A stretch of 39,990 nt of DNA from Acidobacteriota bacterium (GTDB lineage: Bacteria; Acidobacteriota; Terriglobia; Acidiferrales; UBA7541). Every line of letters starts with the position of its first letter. Positions within the stretch are counted from its first letter, which is position 1. The position numbers and the translations under genes are program-made. The notes below the pieces were generated by a model, which was given only the letters and a program-made list of their open reading frames with translations, was not told the DNA's origin and ran no database searches. The stretch is taken from positions 158,213 through 198,202 of the forward strand of contig QHYZ01000047.1 of the NCBI GenBank assembly GCA_003225295.1. Reading direction: 5' to 3'. Shown here in pieces: positions 1-8,329 of the stretch.

Positions 1-382
1 ATTGCAGGGCCAGCTCGGCCGGTTTGGCTTTGCCGGTGGGAAAGGCGCGCACAAATCGGCCAATCTCTTCTTCGGTGAGGGAGGCGAAAAACTGTACGCT
101 GGCCACCCCGGCGGCCGAAAGCAACTGCGCAAATTGCTTTTCAGCCGGTGAGCCTTCCAGGGGCACACCATCCAGCAAGAGCTGCGAATTCGTCGCTCCG
201 AGCACTAACGCCGAGTCCGTCCCCATGGGGATGGCGGCGCGCAACTCCTGCCAGGCGGTCTGGAGCTGTTCGATGGTCCGGGCATGCTCGTGACCGTACA
301 GTCGAGCAAACTTCAAGAGTATGTTGAGGCTTCTTACGAAAGCGCGTCCGGCCGCTGCTTTGGGGTCTGCTTTCATCCGCAT
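1..382 (-). CDS. Partial paralogue of the neighbouring HEAT/PilZ protein (N-terminal module only)
   Basis: Reading the minus strand from the ATG at 382 gives an uninterrupted frame that runs off the left edge of the window. Its first ~125 residues closely resemble residues ~8-128 of the 1033-residue protein encoded at 587-3688: both contain a run RSLNILLKFARLY, then QTAWQELR versus ETAWKELR, then LLLDGVPL versus ILLDGVPL, and RFVRAFPTGKAKP versus RFVRAFPSGNAKP. The two genes are therefore tandem paralogues at least over this module. An alternative start is the ATG at 376; the upstream one is preferred because a GAGG lies 11 bases before it. I do not recognise a function for the module; it is predicted mostly helical with a central beta-like stretch. 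What follows it lies outside the window. Confidence 0.8.
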   Translation of the reverse strand, partial: MRMKADPKAAAGRAFVRSLNILLKFARLYGHEHARTIEQLQTAWQELRAAIPMGTDSALVLGATNSQLLLDGVPLEGSPAEKQFAQLLSAAGVASVQFFASLTEEEIGRFVRAFPTGKAKPAELALQ

Positions 383-586
383 GCCGCGTGGGACCTCAAT
401 AGAACTTCCTCACTAGTACCGTAGGGTCAGGCAATGTCTGCCGCAATGGTACAGCAGTCCCATGTGTCCGGGAGGTCAAGCCACCATGAGGACGGGCAGG
501 CCCCTGACCAAGCGGACGGGTGGCCGAAGTGCAAGGACAGGTAAGAAGAGGAGCTCCCCGTCGTGAAAAATCGAATCGCGCCGGAT

Positions 587-3500
587 CTAGTTCTTCGAGA
601 TTGCCACGCGCCCGCGGCGCCGCGTGCGATTGGTGACTTGCGCAACCATGGGCAGTCCACCCAACTCCAGCAATAATTTCCGCAAACGGTAGCGTTCATC
701 CAGATCCATGTCCACGAATTCGAAAGCCATCGCTTGTGGACGCGCTCCGCGGACGATGGCCTGCGCCTTGAGGTTGCGCACCCCGTGCGAAAATTTCAGC
801 GACAAAAGCGAGCCCGGAGCCAGATGGCGTTCTCCGGAACCGATTCCGCCTCCCAGGTTTAGCTCCGGAATGGAGAGTCTGAAGTTTTCCCGCAAATTCG
901 TTGTCACCGCAATGAGGTTGCGCGAAAGCTTCAAGCGCGCGTAGCGCCGCTGGCGGATCACGGAAGCATTGGGGTCGGGATCCGATGGTTCGAGCGACAG
1001 CTCCTTGCGGTCGATTCCGCTGGCGGCAACCTTTTCCATACCCACCGCCGGATCGACGCGCAGCAATGACTGCGCCGCAGCGATTCTCAATTCATTTGGA
1101 TATACCCAGCGCCATACCTGCCGGGTGTCCAAAATATGCTGGAACAGGGCGCTGGCCCCCGAAGCGCGCAATCGGCCGAGGGCCTCAACCGCTTTCACCC
1201 TGGTGAAGGCAGGCGTCTCGTCGTTCTGCAACAGTTCAATCAGTTTCGGAATACAGCTGGCTTGCCCACTCATTCCCATTTCGTCGATGGCCAGTGGACG
1301 AATCAGCACATCGAGCGAATCGTAGATGGCAATTAGCAGCCGCGCCCGCTCCTCCGCTGGCGTTGCGGACAGTTGCCGGACAGCGCGGTCATGCGCGGAG
1401 CGCGGCCATTGCGACAGCCGCGCCGGTAGAATCTTCTCCACGTTCTCCGGAGAAAGCTGACTTACCAGGCCGATGGCTTCTGCGGACTCGTTAGCAGGCG
1501 CGGTCTGCAAGGTCTCAAGAAGCCGTTGCGTGGCATCCTCTCCCAGGTTGCGGATAATCGTCGCCAGCAGATCGCAATCGTCCCGGAATCCGCAGTGTCC
1601 GAATCGATTGGTTACATAGTGGATCGTGGCTTTGGGCATCAGGTTGAGGATATCCATCATGCCGTCTGCGATCTGGCCGCTGCGCATCGCTTCTTCGATG
1701 AATTCCGGGAGTCGTTCTTCCGCGCCGATGCGAGGCCGCAGGCTCTGTGTCGACCCCGGTCTCTGCGCCTCCACGCTCTCGAGCGAGGCAAGTGCTTGCT
1801 GCATCGCCGGATAGCAGCGCTTGGAGGCCGCCTCCTGGCTCAATCTCACAAACGCGGCACTGACCAGCGTCTGCAATTCCGGCTCTCGCTCGATGGCCAA
1901 CTGATTGCCCAAGCGGCGAATCGCCTCCATCAAAGCGCTGCCGTCTCCGCTGCCGTACAGTTCGCCCAAGTCCGAGAGTCCGATGGCCGTAGTCCGCCGC
2001 GCTTCTGGCGCCTCCAGCCCCACGCAGGAAGCATACTTCATCAGGACTTCGTTGACGGTCTTGAGTTCACCGCGCCGCAACATGTCTTCGAGGAAAGCGC
2101 GAACGTTGCGCGGCGGCACGCACCATGCTTCGTCCGAAGTAAGCACTTCTTTCTTATTCTCTTCGGGAACCTGCTCCCAGAATTCCTGGTCCAGCAGCTC
2201 GGTATACGACTGCACGGACAGCCCCGCCTGCGCCATCATCTCTTCCTGCGTGGAAAGGATCTTCCGCAGCCCTTCAATTTCCGTATTCATGCGGTCCAGC
2301 AGTTGTTTCACAGCGTTGACGCGCAGTTCGCCTTTTTCGTAGCTGTCCAACGCGAAGCGGATGGCCACGTGTTCCGCCAGTTTGAGCAGCATCGGCTTGT
2401 CTGGCTTGGCATCTGGCGCCTGCGCCGCGAGTCCCGCCAACGCCTGCTGCAGCGTATACTGCGCCCGCACCGGCATGGCGCTCAAGCGCGATTGGAACGT
2501 CGGCACGTCCATGCGGTGCTCAGAATCTTTCCGCGATTTGCCCAATTGTGCGAACAATCCGAGCATGGAGCGAACGTCCTCTTCCTCGACAGTGAATCCG
2601 CCGCTTGTTCCAGTTGCTGTTCCCGGCAGACTGGCGACTCCTCCAGTCGCGCCGCTTCGCAACAGAGCCGAGGCGGTCAACCATTTTCCAGGTGTGGCCA
2701 CGTCCGTTCCGCCCGCCGCTCCCGCGCCGGTTGCGGTCCCTCCGCCACTGCCTACCCCGCCGCCACGACCGCCGCCTGTTCCGCCGCCGGCACCTGCACC
2801 ACCTCCGGCTCCTGCGCCACCTCCAGCTCCTGCACCGCCTCCGGCTCCTGCACCACCTCCGGCTCCTGCACTACCTCCGGCTCCTGCACTACCTCCGGCT
2901 CCTGCACCACCGATGCCCCCGGCAACTCCGCCGCCCCCCGTGGTACTCGAGTCCCACAAGCTGAAACCACCAGGCTTACCACTGCCGCTGCCTCCGGTTC
3001 CGCTTCCCCCAGTACCTCCGCCGCCCGATCCTCCGCCGCTGCCTAGGCCGAATCCAGGCCCTGGGCCGCCGGAGCCGTGCCCTGGTCCGCCCATCCCGCC
3101 ACCACCGCCGCTAGCACGCATACTCTCCGCGGCCAGGATCATTTGCAGCATCTTGTTGGGGTCTTCGAAGAAGTCTCTAAATTTGTCTCCCGCCGCGCCG
3201 AGTACCTTCTGCGTAAGTTGCGCCGCAACCTTGATGCCCGCCACCGAAGCGTCTTCCGCGACGTAGCGGATTTCATTCACCTTGATGCTGGTATCTCCTG
3301 CCAGCGCGGTTTTCAATTGTTCGGCCAGAGAGGAAGGCTTGGCGTTTCCGCTAGGGAAGGCACGCACAAACCTCGCGAATTGCGGTTGCGTAAGAGTCGG
3401 GGAAAAATGAATGCTCGCGATTCCTGAGGCAATCAGTAGCTGCGCGAAGCTTCGTTCGCCGGCAGCCGATCCGAGCGGCACGCCGTCCAGCAAAATCTGG

Positions 3501-3688
3501 TTTCCCGACGCACCTAGAAGCACACCGCCACCGTTGCTGTCATCCAGCGCACCACGCAGTTCTTTCCACGCTGTTTCGAACTGGGCCGCCGTGCGCACAT
3601 GCCCGAATTCGTACAGCCGTGCGAACTTCAGCAGAATGTTCAGGCTGCGGACAAACGCACGCGCCCCGCCTCGTTGTTCCTGGATCAT
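587..3688 (-). CDS. HEAT-repeat protein with Gly/Ala-rich linker and C-terminal PilZ-like domain
   Basis: 1033 residues in four parts. Residues 1-190 hold the module shared with the partial gene at the left edge. Residues ~192-328 are almost purely Gly/Ala/Ser with a repeated G-A-G-A-G-G hexapeptide. Residues ~365-890 are helical, and ~790-890 look like HEAT repeats (LIELLQNDETPAF, VKAVEALGRLRASG, LRIAAAQSLL). Residues ~910-1015 resemble a PilZ domain: an RRYAR sequence fits the RxxxR cyclic-di-GMP motif, and ELNLGGG occupies the place of the usual D/N-x-S-x-x-G, so the second motif is degenerate. No signal peptide or membrane segment is visible, so a cytoplasmic scaffold or c-di-GMP-responsive protein is an inference. 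The ATG has no close ribosome binding site; an AAGGAGG lies about 23 bases upstream and no other in-frame start falls between. Confidence 0.85.
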   Translation of the reverse strand: MIQEQRGGARAFVRSLNILLKFARLYEFGHVRTAAQFETAWKELRGALDDSNGGGVLLGASGNQILLDGVPLGSAAGERSFAQLLIASGIASIHFSPTLTQPQFARFVRAFPSGNAKPSSLAEQLKTALAGDTSIKVNEIRYVAEDASVAGIKVAAQLTQKVLGAAGDKFRDFFEDPNKMLQMILAAESMRASGGGGGMGGPGHGSGGPGPGFGLGSGGGSGGGGTGGSGTGGSGSGKPGGFSLWDSSTTGGGGVAGGIGGAGAGGSAGAGGSAGAGGGAGAGGGAGAGGGAGAGGGAGAGGGTGGGRGGGVGSGGGTATGAGAAGGTDVATPGKWLTASALLRSGATGGVASLPGTATGTSGGFTVEEEDVRSMLGLFAQLGKSRKDSEHRMDVPTFQSRLSAMPVRAQYTLQQALAGLAAQAPDAKPDKPMLLKLAEHVAIRFALDSYEKGELRVNAVKQLLDRMNTEIEGLRKILSTQEEMMAQAGLSVQSYTELLDQEFWEQVPEENKKEVLTSDEAWCVPPRNVRAFLEDMLRRGELKTVNEVLMKYASCVGLEAPEARRTTAIGLSDLGELYGSGDGSALMEAIRRLGNQLAIEREPELQTLVSAAFVRLSQEAASKRCYPAMQQALASLESVEAQRPGSTQSLRPRIGAEERLPEFIEEAMRSGQIADGMMDILNLMPKATIHYVTNRFGHCGFRDDCDLLATIIRNLGEDATQRLLETLQTAPANESAEAIGLVSQLSPENVEKILPARLSQWPRSAHDRAVRQLSATPAEERARLLIAIYDSLDVLIRPLAIDEMGMSGQASCIPKLIELLQNDETPAFTRVKAVEALGRLRASGASALFQHILDTRQVWRWVYPNELRIAAAQSLLRVDPAVGMEKVAASGIDRKELSLEPSDPDPNASVIRQRRYARLKLSRNLIAVTTNLRENFRLSIPELNLGGGIGSGERHLAPGSLLSLKFSHGVRNLKAQAIVRGARPQAMAFEFVDMDLDERYRLRKLLLELGGLPMVAQVTNRTRRRGRVAISKN
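2783..2908 (-). repeat. 18-bp tandem repeat (seven units) in the Gly-rich linker
   Basis: Seven consecutive 18-bp units with few differences, of the form ACCTCCGGCTCCTGCACC on the plus strand, begin at 2783, 2801, 2819, 2837, 2855, 2873 and 2891. On the coding (minus) strand each unit encodes the hexapeptide G-A-G-A-G-G or a close variant. Units 4 and 5 are identical, which suggests recent slippage or unequal crossing-over. Because the unit is a multiple of three, changes in copy number would alter linker length without breaking the frame. Confidence 0.9.
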
Positions 3689-3902
3689 AGCTCTCGGCGC
3701 TAGACTTGGCCCCTCCTTACCCTTCCCTCTACAGTAGATTCACCTACGCCCAGAGACAAGCCTCCCGCCGCCTCCTGTACCCATCTCAATAACAGATTCT
3801 CATCCCATTGGGGAGCCTTATTGTCCCCTGGGCCGGCTCTTGAACGTGGCTTGCTGAGACGACGCTCCCCCTCGATGAGCCCGCATCTGGGCCCCCAGAG
3901 TG

Positions 3903-3927
3903 ACGGGTCTTACGACCCGTTTTCTTA
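3903..3927 (+). terminator. Terminator-like hairpin between divergent genes
   Basis: ACGGGTC (3903-3909), loop TTAC, GACCCGT (3914-3920), followed by TTTCTTA. The shape is that of an intrinsic terminator on the plus strand, yet no plus-strand gene lies upstream. It could stop antisense transcription into the oxygenase gene, or belong to an intergenic hairpin family. Confidence 0.4.
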
Positions 3928-4043
3928 TTCTTCGGGCCCGCGCTTTAGACCCGCAGCTAAAACCTTCGCCACCCAGGAACGCGTGTCCACCCCTGGTCGC
4001 CTCGCCGAGGTTTGCCCGCCTGTTGGAAGGGAAAAAATCGCTG

Positions 4044-4072
4044 TTGTCTGACGAGTCGCGCAAGTTCATAAT
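4044..4072 (+). promoter_or_regulatory. Sigma-70-like promoter for the inositol oxygenase gene
   Basis: TTGTCT at 4044-4049, a 17-base spacer, and CATAAT at 4067-4072 (4/6 and 5/6 matches to the consensus). The ATG at 4085 is only 12 bases beyond the -10 box, so the transcript would start about 6 bases before the ATG. That fits the absence of a Shine-Dalgarno sequence and suggests a near-leaderless mRNA. Confidence 0.4.
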
Positions 4073-4084
4073 CAGACTGTTCTT

Positions 4085-4939
4085 ATGAAACAGCCGGCCG
4101 AGAACGCACCTCTGAAGGAACTGGACGATTGGGACGATTTTGTCGCCGCCCGCTATCGTCAGGGCAAATCGGAAGAGGAGTTCCGTAACTACAAAGCCGA
4201 CGCCAATCCCACGGTGACCGAGTTCTACCGTCAAAACCACGCTGGCCAGACCCTTGATTTTGTCTTGAGAAAAAAGGCGGAATACTGTGGCTTGAACCGG
4301 AGCAAGAAGGGTATTTGGGAAATGGCCGAGTACCTGAATACCCTGGTGGACGACAGCGATCCTGACACCGATCTGACTCAGACCGAGCACCTCCTGCAGA
4401 CCGCAGAGGCGATTCGCAAGGATGGTCATCCGCGCTGGTTCATTCTCGCCGGCTTTTTGCACGATCTTGGAAAAGTGCTCTGCCTCTATGGCGAGCCCCA
4501 ATGGGCCGTAGTCGGCGATACCTTCCCCGTCGGCTGCAGATACTCGGATCAGATCGTTTTTCCGGAATTCTTCCCCGCCAACTCTGATAGCGCGATTCCG
4601 GATTACCAAACCGAGTATGGCATCTACGAACCGAACTGCGGTCTCGATAGCGTGCACCTCTCGTTTGGACATGACGAATATGTCTATCAGGTGACGCGGA
4701 GGTATGTGCCGGAGGAGGCGCAGTACATGCTCCGGTACCATTCGTTTTATCCCGCGCATCGCCACGGCGCTTACCGGCACCTTATGAACGAACACGACGA
4801 GCGCCTGTTTGCATGGGTCCGGAAGTTCAATCCCTACGATCTATACTCGAAAGGCCGCGAGCGGCCGAAGACACAAGAAATCCTTCCTTACTACCAGGAC
4901 CTCGTGGCAGAGTTTTTTCCTGAAAAAATTGACTGGTGA
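4085..4939 (+). CDS. miox: Inositol oxygenase (myo-inositol oxygenase, MIOX)
   Basis: 284 residues, the length of the animal enzyme, and colinear with it throughout. MIOX is a non-haem diiron oxygenase of the HD-domain superfamily that converts myo-inositol and O2 to D-glucuronate. All six expected iron ligands can be placed: H102 (EHLLQTAEA), H126-D127 (FLHDLGKVL), H196 (FGHDEY), H219 (RYHSFYP) and D252 (NPYDLYSKG). Family blocks [25 protein letters not shown] and [10 protein letters not shown] are also present. No signal peptide, so the enzyme is cytoplasmic. No inositol dehydrogenase, uronate isomerase or transporter is adjacent; only an NTF2-like gene follows, 60 bases downstream. There is no Shine-Dalgarno before the ATG and a promoter ends 12 bases upstream. 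Identification is secure; the physiological pathway is not shown. Confidence 0.97.
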   Translation: MKQPAENAPLKELDDWDDFVAARYRQGKSEEEFRNYKADANPTVTEFYRQNHAGQTLDFVLRKKAEYCGLNRSKKGIWEMAEYLNTLVDDSDPDTDLTQTEHLLQTAEAIRKDGHPRWFILAGFLHDLGKVLCLYGEPQWAVVGDTFPVGCRYSDQIVFPEFFPANSDSAIPDYQTEYGIYEPNCGLDSVHLSFGHDEYVYQVTRRYVPEEAQYMLRYHSFYPAHRHGAYRHLMNEHDERLFAWVRKFNPYDLYSKGRERPKTQEILPYYQDLVAEFFPEKIDW

Positions 4940-4999
4940 TCGGCCCGAGACGCGTGGCCCAACCTTAACGCGCCAGTGTCGGTTGAGAAGGAGAACCCC

Positions 5000-5374
5000 A
5001 TGCAGAGCAGGCCTGCTTTGAAGCCCGCTGTGGACTGTCTCCTCGACCTCAACGGCGATTACATTCGAGCGGTCGAAACCTCCGATGTTTCGCGCTTTGC
5101 AGAAATCCTGGCCGACGACTTTCTCTGCTCCCAGCCCGACGGATCGCTCCTGGACCGGGAAGCATTCTTGAGGCACACCGCGGCGCCTGCGAAGATCTCG
5201 AATCTCGAAGCCCACGACGTCAAGGTCCGGATCATGGGCGACGTCGCGATCATTCACGCGCGAACCACCTACACCATGCCGGACGGACGGCCCGGAGCGG
5301 GCCGCTACACGGACGTGTGGGGACGGAGGAACGGCCGATGGCTGGCCGTCTCAGCCCACGTTACCCGTTGTTAA
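5000..5374 (+). CDS. NTF2-like / SnoaL-like (DUF4440-type) protein
   Basis: 124 residues from the ATG at 5000. That start is chosen over an in-frame GTG at 4976 because AAGGAG at 4988-4993 sits 6 bases before it. The pattern of an N-terminal helix (LDLNGDYIRAVETSD), a short loop with FAEILADDFLCSQPDG, then beta strands ending in GRYTDVWGRRNGRWLAVSAHVT is typical of small NTF2-like proteins of the DUF4440/SnoaL group. Their members range from isomerases to binding proteins without known substrate, so no reaction is assigned. It follows the inositol oxygenase by 60 bases on the same strand and may be co-transcribed. No signal peptide. Confidence 0.8.
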   Translation: MQSRPALKPAVDCLLDLNGDYIRAVETSDVSRFAEILADDFLCSQPDGSLLDREAFLRHTAAPAKISNLEAHDVKVRIMGDVAIIHARTTYTMPDGRPGAGRYTDVWGRRNGRWLAVSAHVTRC

Positions 5375-5428
5375 GATGTGCCAACCCGCTCGAACCGTCG
5401 TTTCGGGTGACTCCCTTTTCCACCCAGT

Positions 5429-6310
5429 CTATCGCGGCCTCAGTACGACGAACTTTGTCATCGTATAGCCTAGCGCTGCCCCCAAGAACAGATCCGATGG
5501 GAAGTGCGCTTGAGTCGTAACCCGGGAAAAGCCGATCGCGGCGGCCGCGCCGTAGGACACCCAGGGCACCCAGCGATGCTGCCGATAGCGATGGGAGAAA
5601 ACGGTTGCAACGGCGAACGCCGCCGTCGCATGGCCGGAAGGAAAGCTTGTGTTTATACCGCTGAGAGATTTCGGACTGCTGAAGAACGTGTCGGAGAAAT
5701 TGCCGAACGGCGCGATGTCGGAAGGACGCAGTCGGCGCGTCGCTACTTTCATCACTACGTCAACGATGGCGCTGTCGGCGTAGGCTTCCCCGGCGAGCAG
5801 CGCGGTCCTCTGCGAGTAGCACGCGGAGCGGAATCGCCCCACCACCAGAAAGAGCGCGGGAACGACGGCCGTTTCTGCCGCGGTGATGCGTCCGGAGAAA
5901 AGGTCGTTAAAGCCTTGGAATCGCCCCGTGCGCCTGAAGTAAGGCGTGTCGTGGGGGTCGGCGGTGATGAGTGCCGCCGTCACTCCCGTTACCAAGAGCG
6001 TGGGCAGCCAGTGCCGTCCCTTCCCGAGTTGCACCGGAAACAACCAGATGTCTTTCTGATCCTGAAGAACGTTGTGCGGGAGCGTGCGCCAGGAGACGTC
6101 GCGCTCCGCTCCAGCTAGCGCCGGGTCTTGCGGCCCCCCGTCCGCGGCCGTGGTTCGCGGCTCTTCCCGTGCACCAGCCAAGGGACACCAAAATTCAATC
6201 CCCATACACACTACGGAGCACAGCAGCCAGGAACGGCGGAATCTGCCGTGAGGCCCGGATTTCGCGCGTTGGTTTCTTCCTTCCCACATGGCCCTTTCAA
6301 GCGTACTCAT
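5429..6310 (-). CDS. PAP2-family membrane/exported phosphatase
   Basis: About 293 residues if started at the ATG at 6310; a TTG 18 bases upstream and an ATG at 6289 are alternatives, and none has a clear Shine-Dalgarno. After a basic N-terminus a hydrophobic stretch (SWLLCSVVCMGIEFWCPLAGA) looks like a signal peptide or membrane anchor. The three PAP2 acid-phosphatase motifs are intact: KVATRRLRP (K188, R195), SFPSGHATAAF (H227) and SRVTTQAHFPSD (R263, H269, D273). Such enzymes dephosphorylate lipid phosphates, undecaprenyl diphosphate or phosphatidic acid at the membrane; the substrate cannot be told here. It lies 102 bases downstream of the CadC-like regulator on the same strand and could share its transcript. 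Confidence 0.88.
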   Translation of the reverse strand: MSTLERAMWEGRNQRAKSGPHGRFRRSWLLCSVVCMGIEFWCPLAGAREEPRTTAADGGPQDPALAGAERDVSWRTLPHNVLQDQKDIWLFPVQLGKGRHWLPTLLVTGVTAALITADPHDTPYFRRTGRFQGFNDLFSGRITAAETAVVPALFLVVGRFRSACYSQRTALLAGEAYADSAIVDVVMKVATRRLRPSDIAPFGNFSDTFFSSPKSLSGINTSFPSGHATAAFAVATVFSHRYRQHRWVPWVSYGAAAAIGFSRVTTQAHFPSDLFLGAALGYTMTKFVVLRPR

Positions 6311-6412
6311 GGACTGGTTCGTGATCAACTTTTAGCTCGCGCTAAGGCCAGTCTGGGTTCCACCCGCCAAATCTTTTTGAAAGCGATCTTGTCGAGGTCG
6401 CGGCTCAGCAGC

Positions 6413-8329
6413 CTACTGAGTTTGTGCGGGGAACCCGATGCGGTGCACAAGATTTGTGTATCTCGGATCGGAACGCAAGCCATCAAACGCCGGTTCAGTC
6501 CTGAGCCCGAAGATTATTTCTTGCGAGCGGACTTGATAGGCCTTTTCCAGCCAGTTGAAGGCATCCAGATTCTTGCCGAGGCGAGCATAAAGCACGGCAT
6601 GGTCATAAGGATCGCCTGGATTCGTCTTCCAGAGGGACTGCTGCTGCTCAAGCTTCATACTCCAATACCCCTGGGGACCAAGAGTCTGGCACGCCCGACG
6701 AAGACGTGAGAATCGCGGAGCGACCACTTCTTTGTTTTCGCCGTAGAGCACAGCAGTTTCCTCCTCCAAATCAATGGCTTTGGAGAAATCGCCTTTCCAT
6801 TCAAATGCTGACGTTAACAGCCATCGCCCCAGGCCATTCGCGTGATCCATTTCCAATACTTTCCGTCCGCCTTCGATGACAGCGTCATAGTTCCTCCCGT
6901 TGAGCAGGGGAACAAGAGCAAGTGCGTTGGCCGCCGGAGACAGCGGGTCGACCTGCCGGACCTTTTTCATTTCTGCGATCGATTCCTCAATGCGGTTCCC
7001 CTGCGCCAAATACATCCCATGCCAAAGGAGCGCCCAGGAAGCACCGGGATTCAGTTCGAGGGAGCGGTGAAATTCTCTTTCTGCTTCGGGAAAGTTCCAC
7101 TCATAAGCATATTTGACCCATGCCAATGAGCTGTGCGCCTGGCTCAGGCTCTCGTCCATTTCGAGAGCCTTCATGGCTGCCTGGCGGGCTTTGAGCAGTC
7201 CTTCCTGCGCGGGAATCGACTGCATCGCGGCGGCCCAGCAATACGTCTCAGCCAAATCCGCATAAGCCTGTGCGTATCGCGGCTGCAATTCGATGGCTCT
7301 GCCGAAATTCACGATCGCTTTTTCGAAGCCGTCTGGCGTAATTTGCGCCGCATAGTGGCGGCCTCTCACATAGGCATCGTAAGCTTCCGGGTCAGCCGGC
7401 CGCAGATTAGTCAACCGCGCTTGTTCTTCTGGCGTGAGTGTCACGCGGATCTCACGCGCAATTGACCGTGCCACTCGATCTTGCAACGAAAATACGTCGG
7501 TCAAGTCTCCCTGATAACTGTCGGCCCAGAGATGTCTCTCCGGCGAAGCGCCCAGCAATTGCGCCGTGACGCGCACTCTGTTGCCCGCGCGCAGTACCGT
7601 TCCCTCCACCACTGCATCCACGTTAAGTTCGCCCGCAATGGTCCCCAGGGACTTACGCGTTCCTTTGTACGACATCACCGAGGTGCGGGAAATCACCCGC
7701 AATTTGCCCATCTTTGCCAGGTCCGTGATGAGCTCGTCTGTCATGCCGTCCACGAAGTATTCCTGCTGCTGATCATTAGAGAGGTTTTGCAGCGGCAGAA
7801 TGGCAATCGAGCGGATCGGGGAGAGCGAATCGCCCGCACGGACCCGGCGGTGCCCGATACTCCAGGCCAACACGGCAAGTGCCGTCGCCACGCCAACACC
7901 CAAAACGATACGTCGCCGTGGTGATTTTGACATGACCGGACGCGCATCCAGCGCCGGTGTGGCGTGGGATTCTCGCGCGGATCGAGCCGTGGGTCCTGGC
8001 GACGGGAAAACGCTCACCTGCCCGACGAACCGGTAGCCGCCTTTCGCCACCGTTTCTATGTAGTGTGCCCCACCGTTCTTGTCGTCAAGCGCCCGCCGGA
8101 TCGCTGAGATATTCTGGGCAAGGTTGACCTCTTCGACGAACGTCTCCGGCCAAAGGTGCTTCATCAATTCGTCTTTGGTCAGCAGGTGCCCGCTGTTCTC
8201 GACGAGCAAGAGCAGAGTGTCAAACGCCTTCGGCGCCAGGGGTACGGTTTGACCGTTACGCAGCAGCAGGCGCTCGGCAGGGTCCAAGCGGAACGGACCG
8301 AACTCATACAAGTGCTTTCCTTCCGGCAT
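6413..8329 (-). CDS. CadC-like transmembrane winged-helix regulator with TolB-like and TPR domains
   Basis: 638 residues. Residues 1-105 are an OmpR/PhoB-type winged helix (FGPFRLDPAERLLLRNG, LAPKAFDTLLLLVE, LWPETFVEEVNLAQNISAIRRAL, YIETVAKGGYRF). A single membrane span lies near 138-158 (IVLGVGVATALAVLAW). Residues ~170-305 resemble the TolB-N/FlgO-like domain common in acidobacterial regulators (SIAILPLQNLSNDQQQEYF, DGMTDELITDLAKMGKLRVISRTSVM), followed by tetratricopeptide repeats to ~600. A membrane sensor with DNA-binding part in the cytoplasm and TPRs outside is inferred from this order. No receiver domain is present, so it is not a two-component regulator. It is divergent from a secreted protein gene at 8526 and upstream of the PAP2 gene; either might be a target. 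No clear ribosome binding site precedes the ATG. Confidence 0.92.
   Translation of the reverse strand: MPEGKHLYEFGPFRLDPAERLLLRNGQTVPLAPKAFDTLLLLVENSGHLLTKDELMKHLWPETFVEEVNLAQNISAIRRALDDKNGGAHYIETVAKGGYRFVGQVSVFPSPGPTARSARESHATPALDARPVMSKSPRRRIVLGVGVATALAVLAWSIGHRRVRAGDSLSPIRSIAILPLQNLSNDQQQEYFVDGMTDELITDLAKMGKLRVISRTSVMSYKGTRKSLGTIAGELNVDAVVEGTVLRAGNRVRVTAQLLGASPERHLWADSYQGDLTDVFSLQDRVARSIAREIRVTLTPEEQARLTNLRPADPEAYDAYVRGRHYAAQITPDGFEKAIVNFGRAIELQPRYAQAYADLAETYCWAAAMQSIPAQEGLLKARQAAMKALEMDESLSQAHSSLAWVKYAYEWNFPEAEREFHRSLELNPGASWALLWHGMYLAQGNRIEESIAEMKKVRQVDPLSPAANALALVPLLNGRNYDAVIEGGRKVLEMDHANGLGRWLLTSAFEWKGDFSKAIDLEEETAVLYGENKEVVAPRFSRLRRACQTLGPQGYWSMKLEQQQSLWKTNPGDPYDHAVLYARLGKNLDAFNWLEKAYQVRSQEIIFGLRTEPAFDGLRSDPRYTNLVHRIGFPAQTQ

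Larger units (their letters stand above)
3689..4084. other. Intergenic region between divergent genes, no CDS
   Basis: 396 bases between the divergent HEAT/PilZ gene and the inositol oxygenase gene. I see no credible coding frame. It holds a perfect hairpin followed by T residues at 3903-3927, a small palindrome at 3886-3899 (TCTGGG/CCCAGA), and a sigma-70-like promoter at 4044-4072 facing the oxygenase. Confidence 0.7.

Noticed and set aside
427-699. 90-residue minus-strand frame between the two left-edge paralogues
   Set aside because: Overlaps the C-terminus of the HEAT/PilZ gene in another frame, with many rare Trp/Cys/Ser codons and no ribosome binding site.
1526-3266. Long plus-strand open frames, one Pro-rich, opposite the HEAT/PilZ gene
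   Set aside because: Antisense shadows of a GC-rich gene and its Gly-rich repeat; no domains and no ribosome binding sites.
3818-4795. 325-residue minus-strand frame
   Set aside because: Lies opposite the inositol oxygenase gene, which is unmistakable; no family resemblance.
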